In this document: positions 46,578 to 53,948 of the stretch, in pieces
Layout of the letters: each line of letters begins with the position of its first letter
Position numbering within the stretch: the stretch's first letter is position 1
Assembly: GCA_030696085.1 (NCBI GenBank)
Contig: JAUYNL010000070.1
Span: 1-64,000 of the forward strand
DNA length: 64,000 bases
Reading direction: 5' to 3'
Source: Luteolibacter sp.
Lineage (GTDB): Bacteria; Verrucomicrobiota; Verrucomicrobiia; Verrucomicrobiales; Akkermansiaceae
Made by a program: the position numbers and the translations under genes
The notes under the pieces: generated by a model
Seen by the model: only the letters and a program-made list of their open reading frames with translations
Database searches by the model: none
What the model was told of the DNA's origin: nothing

Positions 46578-47234
46578 TCAGTGAGTGTTGGATTCGCCGA
46601 AATGGGCGGTGGCGACGGGATTCACGCGCAGATGGTTGGGGCGCGGAGCGGGCGCGCGCTGGGGAAACTTCGGCGAGTGGGGATTGTGGCAATTCACGCA
46701 ATCCTGTTTGTGATACTCGCCTTTGGATCGGTCCCAGTAGCCGCTGGTGCGGCCATGCGAGCCATGTTCCCAATCGCGGTGGGTCGGACCATGGCAACTG
46801 CCGCAGAGCTGGGTGCTTTCCTCAAACTTCAAGGAATGACCGTCGCGCGTTTGCAGGACCAGCAGGTTTTCGCTGTTGTGGCAGTTGAAGCAATCGTTGT
46901 TGCGGCCGTGGCTGCCGTGGCCCATGACAATGTTTTCGTGTTCATCGGGCACTACCACATGGTTGTCCTTGTCGTAGGTCAGCTCGAGTTTCTTGCCCTC
47001 TTCGTGGCATTCATAACAACTGAAGGCCAAAAGTTCGTCCTCATCTTCCTTTTTGACCAGATCCGCGTAGGAGCGCCGCCAGGTTTGGGGCTGGAGGAAC
47101 TCTTCATCCACCAATGGAAGTTGCCGCACCGGTTCGACGCGCCCCCAGAGGTCCAGGGAGAACGAAATCACCAGTGCCGCAAACACCACTCCGAGGGTGG
47201 TCAAGGCGAGACGGATTTTTTTGGGATCATTCAT
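46578..47234 (-). CDS. Membrane-anchored tetraheme cytochrome c
   Basis: The 218-residue protein has an N-terminal membrane anchor (about residues 8-27) and four CXXCH haem motifs at Cys73, Cys115, Cys144 and Cys179, with paired histidines (HGSHGR twice) that can act as distal ligands. It should lie in the periplasm next to the iron-sulfur subunit. The ATG at 47234 is favoured; an ATG at 47270 would add 12 residues before the anchor. The upstream 110-base gap holds a 9-bp hairpin with one G-U pair (47294-47316) without a T-tail. Confidence 0.9.
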   Translation of the reverse strand: MNDPKKIRLALTTLGVVFAALVISFSLDLWGRVEPVRQLPLVDEEFLQPQTWRRSYADLVKKEDEDELLAFSCYECHEEGKKLELTYDKDNHVVVPDEHENIVMGHGSHGRNNDCFNCHNSENLLVLQTRDGHSLKFEESTQLCGSCHGPTHRDWEHGSHGRTSGYWDRSKGEYHKQDCVNCHNPHSPKFPQRAPAPRPNHLRVNPVATAHFGESNTH

Positions 47235-47344
47235 GGACTTGTGGTGGATGCGATTGGTGGTGACAGGCACCCGGATGGGACGCGGACGCGGGCGGCGGCT
47301 TCGGTGTGAAACCGCCTGCCCGGAGTGCCGCGGACTTGATTCGA

Positions 47345-47665
47345 TTATTTGAGGGAGCGGACGTATTTTACGACGGCGGCGATATCGTCATCGCTGAGGC
47401 CCTTGATCGGCTTCATGCGTTGCTTGCCGTCTTCGATCACGCCTTCCTTGATTGACTTGACGACCTGTTCGTCGCTGAGTTTTTTCTGCTCCACGGTCAG
47501 GTCCTTGATCTTGAGTTTTTTGCCCATGGGGGTGGCACCCTTGCCGTCCGCGCCGTGGCATTTCGCGCAATTTTTCGAATACACTTCCGCGCCGTCGGCG
47601 GCGCTCGCACTCGTTGCAGTGGCGACAAAGGCCGCGGTGGCGGCAATCATGATGATGCTTTTCAT
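47345..47665 (-). CDS. Small periplasmic monoheme cytochrome c
   Basis: The 106-residue class I cytochrome has a signal peptide ending ASA (about residue 22), one haem motif CAKCH and a probable axial Met in the QRMKPIKG segment. It is a likely soluble electron shuttle in the periplasm. It is clearly paralogous to the other monoheme cytochrome of the operon (ending at 49447): both share a YxKxCAxCHGxDGxGxTxMGKK stretch. The 166-base gap upstream may hold a separate promoter. Confidence 0.92.
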   Translation of the reverse strand: MKSIIMIAATAAFVATATSASAADGAEVYSKNCAKCHGADGKGATPMGKKLKIKDLTVEQKKLSDEQVVKSIKEGVIEDGKQRMKPIKGLSDDDIAAVVKYVRSLK

Positions 47666-47831
47666 GGATGTTTGGTTGTTTGATTTTGATTCGAAACAGA
47701 AACGGGCAAAATGAAACGATTGCTCGTTCTATCCGATAGCATGAAGGATCAATTTCCCGAAGAAACCAGCAACGCCAAAATCGTTGATGCGGAAGAAATG
47801 AAAAAATCCGCGCATATAGGACTTACGGGTC

Positions 47832-49319
47832 CTATTCCATGTTCTGGCCGTTGTGGCACTCGGCGCAGTTCGGTTCCAGGTATTCCGAATCCAGATGGAA
47901 GAAGTCGTGGCCCTTGAGATTGACCTTCTCCAATTCCGCACCGGCTCCCTGGGCGGTGATCAGGTGGCAGGCGTTGCAATCGCTGCCCTTGATGGTCTTG
48001 CCACGGTCTTCGTTGAAAAGGTTGCCGGCATGGCAGCGGAAACAGCCGTTGGTTTCCTTGTGGCCGATGTGATCCGGGTAGGCGCGCCAGTCGGCCTTCA
48101 TTTCAGGGTAGAAATTGTTTTCGTAAATGACGAGAACCTCTTTGATCAGTGCATCCACGCGCGGATCGTCCGGGTATTCGGCATGCAGGAAGGCCGCTAT
48201 TTTCTCGTTTGCCTCGGCGCGGGTGGAATAGGGCTGGACGAGCGCTTCAACCACCTTGGCCTTGGCCCAGGGGATCGACGGGGCGATGCGGCCCATCGCC
48301 ATGGCCTGATCCACTGCGGCATTGGGACTGAGGAATTTGTGTGCCGGGCGGTTGTGGCAATCCATGCAGTCCATCGCCCGGATGGGGTGCTTGGAAATGT
48401 CGTCCTTGAAGTCCTCGCTGCGGTATTCGGTGACCTTGCCGTCGGCATCGGTGACGCGCACCCAGGGGATTTGCTGGCGCTCGGGATCCAGCGCTATGAA
48501 CTCGATCTTGTTGGAAACATTCATGTGCGAGTGAATGCCCTCGACCACGCCATGCACGGGATCGCTGCCGCCGACCTTGAGGACCATCTGCACGGTGAAG
48601 GGCGAGTTGGTTTCATCGGCCAGGAAGCGCTTGAATTTCCGGTGCACGTTGCCGATGTGTTTTTCCGACCAATGGCAGGACTGGCAGGTTTCCTCGGCCG
48701 GGCGCTGGTTGACGTTGTGAAGCCGGACCGGCCGGTCGAAATTCCCCAGCACGGTGCGGTAGAGCTGGCGCACGCCGCTCACCTTGGTGCGGATGTAATT
48801 GCCGGCTCCCGGTCCCACATGGCAGGCGACACAGGCGACCTGGGCATGGGCGGAATGCTGGTATGCATTGTATTGCGGCTCCATCGGGACGTGGCAGGTC
48901 GCCCCGCAGAAGGAATTGGTTTCCGTGAGATGATAGGTCTGGTAGCTGCCGAGCGCGGTGAGGAAGATGAATCCAAAGCTGCCGATGACGAACGCAGTCA
49001 GCAGGCGGCGGTCGCGCCTGCGCGAGAGATTGACATGCAGGATGAACGGAGTCTGCACACCCGCTAGCGCCTTGCGGACTTGGCACGTTTCCAGGATGTA
49101 GCCAAGCAGAACCAAGCCCAAGCCCGCAAACAGGAACATTGGAGTCACCACGTAGGCGAGGATGCCCATGTAGGGGTTGGCGTGGACGGCGAACAGGTCC
49201 ACCGCGAAGAGCAGCATGAACGCAAACAGCGCGGCCACGACGAGCACCGCGCCAGAGAGACTCAGCCAGTTGCGCAGGCGGCTGAGATGGCTTGCTTTGA
49301 GTGGAGGTTTCTCATTCAT
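47832..49319 (-). CDS. Seven-heme NapC/NirT-type inner-membrane cytochrome, ImcH-like
   Basis: The 495-residue protein has three N-terminal transmembrane helices (about 19-41, 50-75 and 106-127) and seven haem motifs: Cys138 in an unusual CX3CH form (CGATCH), then CXXCH at Cys163, 212, 318, 426, 448 and 485. The region after the first haem (HVPMEPQYNAYQHSAH, CVACHVGPGAGNYIRTK) is typical of NapC/NirT-type quinol dehydrogenases. Length, three helices and seven haems closely resemble Geobacter ImcH, the quinol oxidase used with high-potential extracellular acceptors. The ATG at 49319 is chosen since the earlier ATG at 49376 lies across the terminator hairpin. Confidence 0.9.
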   Translation of the reverse strand: MNEKPPLKASHLSRLRNWLSLSGAVLVVAALFAFMLLFAVDLFAVHANPYMGILAYVVTPMFLFAGLGLVLLGYILETCQVRKALAGVQTPFILHVNLSRRRDRRLLTAFVIGSFGFIFLTALGSYQTYHLTETNSFCGATCHVPMEPQYNAYQHSAHAQVACVACHVGPGAGNYIRTKVSGVRQLYRTVLGNFDRPVRLHNVNQRPAEETCQSCHWSEKHIGNVHRKFKRFLADETNSPFTVQMVLKVGGSDPVHGVVEGIHSHMNVSNKIEFIALDPERQQIPWVRVTDADGKVTEYRSEDFKDDISKHPIRAMDCMDCHNRPAHKFLSPNAAVDQAMAMGRIAPSIPWAKAKVVEALVQPYSTRAEANEKIAAFLHAEYPDDPRVDALIKEVLVIYENNFYPEMKADWRAYPDHIGHKETNGCFRCHAGNLFNEDRGKTIKGSDCNACHLITAQGAGAELEKVNLKGHDFFHLDSEYLEPNCAECHNGQNME

Positions 49320-49350
49320 GGAATTTGTTTTTCCGTAGTTGTGAGTGATC

Positions 49351-49384
49351 AAAAAATAGCGGCATCCCGGAAACAAGATGCCGC
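49351..49384 (-). terminator. Intrinsic terminator inside the cytochrome gene block
   Basis: On the minus strand GCGGCATC and GATGCCGC (49384-49377 and 49366-49359) form a perfect 8-bp stem with a 10-base loop, followed by TATTTTTT. It lies after the monoheme cytochrome gene and 32 bases before the ImcH-like start, so it should end or attenuate the mtrA/mtrB-like transcript and separate it from the inner-membrane part. Confidence 0.8.
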
Positions 49385-49446
49385 CTGAGCAACCGGGTTG
49401 GTGATGGAGAGAGGGCGCTCTAACAGCACATCAACCGGGATGGTGG

Positions 49447-49755
49447 TTATTTTTTGAACTTGCGGATGTAAGCCACGAGCTCCTTGGCCTCGGCTTCGGT
49501 CACCTTGTCCTTGTAGGTCTTCATCTTGCCCATGCCTTCGAGGATCGCCTTGACGCCTTCGGCATCGGACCATTTCTGGCCTTCCTCGGTGGTGTAGTCA
49601 ATGACTTTGCTTTTCTTGCCCATGGCCGTCTGGCCCCTGCCATCCTTGCCGTGGCAGGATGCACAACTCTTGTTGTAGATCGCCTCGGCATCGCCGAAGG
49701 CAAGGGGCGAGAGCGCGAGAAGCGCCAAGAATGTGGTGGAAGATGGGCATTTCAT
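49447..49755 (-). CDS. Small periplasmic monoheme cytochrome c, paralogue
   Basis: The 102-residue protein has a signal peptide (to about residue 21, ending AFG), one haem motif CASCH at Cys31 and a likely axial Met in GMGKMKTY. It resembles the second monoheme cytochrome of the operon and could carry electrons between the inner-membrane dehydrogenases and the MtrA-like cytochrome. The ATG at 49755 gives a normal signal peptide; an upstream ATG at 49821 would add 22 residues. It follows the outer-membrane barrel gene by 78 bases and is followed by a strong terminator. Confidence 0.9.
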   Translation of the reverse strand: MKCPSSTTFLALLALSPLAFGDAEAIYNKSCASCHGKDGRGQTAMGKKSKVIDYTTEEGQKWSDAEGVKAILEGMGKMKTYKDKVTEAEAKELVAYIRKFKK

Positions 49756-49833
49756 GGGGATATGGGATGGGTTTGAGGTGAAAACCGACCAAAGAACCCG
49801 AAGCATGAAGCCACGAACCAACCGTGAGCGGTT

Positions 49834-52008
49834 TTAGAACTGGAAGCGCAGGCCGGTCATGAGCGAATGGGCTCCTGCGGAAAGATTGGCGTAGGAGTCG
49901 TCCTCGTAGTAATCGAACTGATAGCCGACGACGAGTTGTTTGGTATCGTCGATGTCATAGGCGGCGCCGAGCGAGAAGGTGTGGAGCACGTTGTCAAGCG
50001 AATCATCCACGGTCGCCAGTTCGTCGGCGACATCGCCGCTGGCGAGATTGCCGTCAGAGAGTGTCATGGTATAGGATGCCAGCAGTTTGAGATTTTCGCT
50101 CAACTGGTAGTCACCGCCAAAGGTGAGCATGTAAACATCGATGGTGGAGTCCGTGTAAATGCCGGGTTCAAAGACCGTATTCGCTTCAAACCGACGGCTC
50201 TTGCTTTCAAAATAGAGCAGGTCCGCATCCATCTGCATCCAGTCGAATCCGGCGTAGAGGTTCAGATCCTTGGAGGGATTGTAGCTGACCATGGCCCCGG
50301 CGGACTGGAGGGTGTTGCTGACATCCTGGGCATAGGAGAGGAGCGGCGCCACTTTATCATTGAACCGCAGGTCGTTGTTTTCCGCACTGCGGTAGTTGTA
50401 GTATGCCGACCAGACGAGACCGTTTTCCGCCGTGTAGGTGACTGCGGATTTCAGACCGAGCACTTCCTCGGGATCGGTGACGAGGCCGGTTTCATCGGCG
50501 GTGCGATAAACACCGGTCACGCGGAAATTGTAGCCATTCCAGTTGAGCGCGCTCCAGCGCAGATACATTTCGTCATAGACGGTATCCGTGCGGTAGAGTG
50601 AGACGCCTGGGTGAATCTCGGCGGGAGTGATGCTGCTGTAAGTCAAATCGCGTGATTTGTCCATGTGGCGCCAGCCGAGGGCGAAGGTGGAGCCCCATCC
50701 TTCCGGACGAACCAAGGCCGCCAGGTCGGTGTCCCATGACTCGATATCGTTGATTCGAGTGCCGAGGGTTTGTCCCAGGTTGATGTTGGTCAGGGTTCCG
50801 GCCGGAAAGGTCGAATTGTTTTCACGCTGGGCCCAACGCACCTCGCCTTCCATTCCGAACACGGGGGTGAACGAGGTGTCGAAGTTGATGAACGCCTCCT
50901 GATTGACGATTTCCCCGGTATTGTAGTCCTGAGCCGACACATAGGAAGGGAAGGATTCCTGCTTGAGGCGGAAATCAAGATAACCGGCCGAGACGTTGGT
51001 ATGATCACCGAACTGACGCTTCAGATTGAGCGAATTGGTCAAGCGGCTGGCGTCCGGGATATAGCCCACAGGGCGGGTGGGATTGGTCACCGTGTATGGC
51101 GGTGAGACGATCGGAGTGAGGTCGCCAAGCATGGCGGTGCGCACGCGGTTGTCGAAGCGTTCGTAGCTACCGAGGTAGTTGATGTCGAACCAATCGCCGG
51201 GTGAAGCCTGCACTTTGAGAGTAAAGCGGTTCATGTTTTCATCCACATCCCGCGAGTAGGTGCGCCAGCGTTCGTTGACACGCGTGCCACCGGAACCACC
51301 GCTGAGATCGCTGCCGCCGAGCACATAGGATTGCATGGCAAGACCGTCACGCAGGTATCCGTCCCAAGCGATGTCGATCCGGGTCTTCTCGCCGAGCGCA
51401 CCGGGCTTGATCTGGAAATTCGCGCCGTAGCTGAAGCGGTCCACGAAATAATCCGTGTCGGAGGAATCAAAATTGTTCCGCGAAAGAAAGCCGGAATTGG
51501 TGTTGGCGTTGGTGGGGTTGTATCTGGAATCCACACCGACGTTGGGGCCGAAGAGCCCTTCGACGACATTCGGAGAGAATTGGTAGCCGAGGCTGCCGGT
51601 AGTGGTGCGCAGGAAGTTGTAGTAGGAAGTCAGTGCGAAGGCCTCCTCATCCCATAACAACTCGCCGCCGTGGCGGTAAAACCCCTCGCCCCAGCGGGTG
51701 ACGCTGAGCGACTTGTCATCGCCGTAGGCGTAGTTCAGATCGAAGTCCACATCGGCATAGAAACCCGAGCGGTAGTTGCCGTTGTAGCCCTTGCGGACGT
51801 TGTAGCGGTCCAGATAGGTGTAGCCGGAGTGGCCGGGGGCGTCGAAATAGTCGAAGCCGTAGAGTTTCGTGGTGATGCTGCCGGTAAAGTCACCTTGGGA
51901 GGCTGCGGGCTGGACCTCGGGTTCCGCCACCGGACCGGCCAAGACTGGTTGAAGGGCGAGGCAACCGAGTCCTACCAGAGGAAGATAAAGATAACCTGTC
52001 GTTTTCAT
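49834..52008 (-). CDS. MtrB/PioB/DmsF-type outer-membrane beta-barrel
   Basis: The 724-residue protein has a signal peptide (to about residue 25) and then alternating short amphipathic strands rich in Tyr, Trp and Gly, ending in a C-terminal phenylalanine (SLMTGLRFQF), as expected for a barrel inserted by BamA. Length and strand pattern fit the MtrB/PioB porins that sheath a periplasmic multiheme cytochrome. The mature part contains no cysteine, so the CXXC of Shewanella MtrB is absent. It lies 21 bases after the MtrA-like gene, the diagnostic gene pair. Identification rests on the context as well as the pattern. Confidence 0.85.
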   Translation of the reverse strand: MKTTGYLYLPLVGLGCLALQPVLAGPVAEPEVQPAASQGDFTGSITTKLYGFDYFDAPGHSGYTYLDRYNVRKGYNGNYRSGFYADVDFDLNYAYGDDKSLSVTRWGEGFYRHGGELLWDEEAFALTSYYNFLRTTTGSLGYQFSPNVVEGLFGPNVGVDSRYNPTNANTNSGFLSRNNFDSSDTDYFVDRFSYGANFQIKPGALGEKTRIDIAWDGYLRDGLAMQSYVLGGSDLSGGSGGTRVNERWRTYSRDVDENMNRFTLKVQASPGDWFDINYLGSYERFDNRVRTAMLGDLTPIVSPPYTVTNPTRPVGYIPDASRLTNSLNLKRQFGDHTNVSAGYLDFRLKQESFPSYVSAQDYNTGEIVNQEAFINFDTSFTPVFGMEGEVRWAQRENNSTFPAGTLTNINLGQTLGTRINDIESWDTDLAALVRPEGWGSTFALGWRHMDKSRDLTYSSITPAEIHPGVSLYRTDTVYDEMYLRWSALNWNGYNFRVTGVYRTADETGLVTDPEEVLGLKSAVTYTAENGLVWSAYYNYRSAENNDLRFNDKVAPLLSYAQDVSNTLQSAGAMVSYNPSKDLNLYAGFDWMQMDADLLYFESKSRRFEANTVFEPGIYTDSTIDVYMLTFGGDYQLSENLKLLASYTMTLSDGNLASGDVADELATVDDSLDNVLHTFSLGAAYDIDDTKQLVVGYQFDYYEDDSYANLSAGAHSLMTGLRFQF

Positions 52009-52029
52009 GGTTGTTGTTCGGATTGGCGG

Positions 52030-52827
52030 TTAGTAGCGGAGGTGTTGGTCGGTGGTGCTGCCATGGATGGATCCGTGGCAGGAGGTGCAGTTTCTAAGAG
52101 CCGCGCCCGAGACGGTCGCCCCGCCGCCGTTGCCTGCGGCATTGTGGCCGTGGCGGTTCTGGGCGATGCTGTGGCATTGGAGGCAGAGCATCGGCTGGCT
52201 GGCGGTGAGCATTTTGCGGATCGGCGAGCCGTGCGGGTTGTGGCAGTTGGTGCAGTTTTCGGCGACCGGCGGGTGTTCGAAGACGTGCGGACCTTGTTTG
52301 TCCTGGTGGCAGGAGGTGCAGAGACGGGTGGTGCTGGAGAGCGTGGTGCGCTTGTCACCGTGATGATCGTGGCAACTGGTGCAGTCCATCGCGCCTTCCT
52401 TGATGGGATGGTGGGAGGCCATGTTGAATCGGGCGTTCACATCCTGGTGGCAGGCGATGCAGTTGCTGGTGCCTTTTTTGATGAGACTCTTGTCACCGCC
52501 GCTTTCGGCGTGTTTGGAGCCGGGTCCGTGGCATGCTTCGCAGCCGCGTTCGAGGCCCTTGTTGCCGGTGGTGATGATCTTGCCGTGAGTGCGGTCGTGG
52601 AAATTTGAGAGAATATCGCCGTGGCATTCCTTGCAGGTTTCCGAGCCGACAAATGAGGCCCCTGGGATGCTAGGAGTATTCACCAGGGCGCGACCGCCGG
52701 TGGCGCAGGACATCAGGATCAGACCCGCCGACGCCCCGCCTCCCGCGATCCACAGGAAGTTCTGACGCAGGTTGCGAATCCAGCGGCTGGCAGCCGAGGC
52801 CCATGGGAGATTCCAAGCGATTTTCAT
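52030..52827 (-). CDS. Octaheme MtrA/DmsE/PioA-like periplasmic cytochrome
   Basis: The 265-residue protein has a hydrophobic leader with a lipobox-like LMSC (Cys41) and eight CXXCH motifs at Cys65, 96, 123, 149, 170, 192, 215 and 247. The spacing and segments such as GSETCKECH, EHPPVAENCTNCHNPHGS and LCLQCHSIAQ match DmsE/MtrA proteins. Those normally hold ten haems, so this member is two short. It should span the MtrB-like barrel and conduct electrons through the outer membrane. It is the first gene of the cytochrome block. Confidence 0.9.
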   Translation of the reverse strand: MKIAWNLPWASAASRWIRNLRQNFLWIAGGGASAGLILMSCATGGRALVNTPSIPGASFVGSETCKECHGDILSNFHDRTHGKIITTGNKGLERGCEACHGPGSKHAESGGDKSLIKKGTSNCIACHQDVNARFNMASHHPIKEGAMDCTSCHDHHGDKRTTLSSTTRLCTSCHQDKQGPHVFEHPPVAENCTNCHNPHGSPIRKMLTASQPMLCLQCHSIAQNRHGHNAAGNGGGATVSGAALRNCTSCHGSIHGSTTDQHLRY

Positions 52828-53144
52828 GGAGTGTGGTTTGGTGGGTTGTTACTGAAATTTCTAACAGGATCTAATTGCCGGATGATACGCGAAAACACCT
52901 GCGGCCCATCAATGCCAAAAGTCGGCATTTTTACCGCCAGGCTTGGAATGAGCTGTGCATTGGGTTGTGGATTTTTCGCCATTGCGGTGCAAGTGGACTC
53001 CCATCTGTGTGCGCTGAGGTACGTGGAATGGCAGGACAGTGACAGCCGCGCTCGAAGGCGCTACGCATATATTCTCACAATCCGCGCATTTCGGACGTCG
53101 GCCTGGTAGATTTCCGCGAAACTCTCACCGGGAGAGGTCGCCGC
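52828..53144 (-). promoter_or_regulatory. Upstream region of the cytochrome operon
   Basis: This 317-base stretch separates the peptidase genes from the MtrA-like gene. It holds an inverted repeat AATGCC/GGCATT (52911-52916 and 52924-52929) and, on the minus strand, TTGATG (52912-52907) and TATCAT (52887-52882) with a long 19-base spacer, which may be a weak promoter about 50 bases from the start codon. The repeat overlaps the putative -35 box and could be an operator. No gene is supported here. Confidence 0.35.
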
Positions 53145-53948
53145 TCACCATCTGCCAATCGCTCCCGAGACGACGAGCACGGTTTTCTCACCAGGCCGGA
53201 GGAGTTTTTTCCCAACGGGGGTCTGCGGGAAAAGCGCCTCCAGGCACGTTGGCTTTCCGGCGCTGTCCGACAAGACCGCGCGCTCTGGAATTCCGATCCG
53301 GCCTTCGCACGGCCTGCCGCCCCAGGGATCGATGTAACTGACGGGAAATGAGCGGGCGCCTTTCTCCAACTTGCGGGGAATGGCGGTGAGCGTCACGAAA
53401 TGGACATCGATGACGACCGCTTGCACGGAGCCGCCGGGTTGAGGGCGCATGGCATGCCGGCGCAGGCTGAGGATGGGCGGCAGGCCCTTGGCAAGGGAGC
53501 TTTCCATGCGCTTGTGGACGCGGCGCAGAAGTTGCTCCGGGCTTTCGCGGGCTTTGAGGAAAAACACTTCCTCGCTGAGCTGCGGGAGGTAGTGGCCGTG
53601 GATCATCTCATCGGCCATGTCCCGGAGATCGGAGAGGCCGACGCCGCGGCGGCTCCAGCGCGGGCGGCCGGGAAGGTGTCGGGACGGCCGCATGCCGATC
53701 TCACGGATGATGGTGAAGATGCGCTCGCGATCGTTTTTTTCGGTGACGGCGTCCGCGGCGCGCTGCCAGTTGGCGTTTCCAAAACGGAAGGCATTCAGCA
53801 AGGCGGCGGGGCCGCAGGCATTGCCGGAAACCAGCAACTGATTCGCTGGCTGCGCCTTGGAATTAGGAACCTCGCGCGTCCCGGGCGCGGCCATTGCCGA
53901 CAACGCGAGCCACGGAAGCAGCGTGCTACTGAGAACCCACCGGCGCAT
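53145..53948 (-). CDS. Secreted C39-like papain-fold peptidase (putative)
   Basis: The 267-residue product has a signal peptide (to about residue 21) and a CGPAALLNAF motif with Cys45, followed by His183 (IDVHFVTLTAI) and Asp207 (YIDPWGG), the order and spacing expected of a C39-like cysteine peptidase. Other parts are not recognisable. The ATG at 53948 gives a good signal peptide; a longer frame from 53984 exists. It overlaps the end of the subtilase gene by 23 bases, so both are co-transcribed and both act outside the cytoplasm. Confidence 0.65.
   Translation of the reverse strand: MRRWVLSSTLLPWLALSAMAAPGTREVPNSKAQPANQLLVSGNACGPAALLNAFRFGNANWQRAADAVTEKNDRERIFTIIREIGMRPSRHLPGRPRWSRRGVGLSDLRDMADEMIHGHYLPQLSEEVFFLKARESPEQLLRRVHKRMESSLAKGLPPILSLRRHAMRPQPGGSVQAVVIDVHFVTLTAIPRKLEKGARSFPVSYIDPWGGRPCEGRIGIPERAVLSDSAGKPTCLEALFPQTPVGKKLLRPGEKTVLVVSGAIGRW

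Noticed and set aside
45822-49067. Long plus-strand frames opposite the FeS and multiheme cytochrome genes.
   Set aside because: The minus-strand genes carry clear cysteine and haem motifs; the plus-strand frames have Val/Gly-rich composition without motifs.
49834-52008. Lipoprotein signal (VGLGC) in the MtrB-like protein.
   Set aside because: The cysteine lies in the middle of a normal signal peptide ending near PVLA, and the rest of the protein is an outer-membrane barrel.
44350-52827. DMSO-reductase type (DmsEFAB) extracellular respiration.
   Set aside because: DmsE, DmsF and DmsB-like proteins are present, but no molybdopterin catalytic subunit is encoded in the window.
52831-53109. Plus-strand frame of 92 codons upstream of the cytochrome operon.
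   Set aside because: It has no recognisable features and covers the region expected to hold the operon's promoter.
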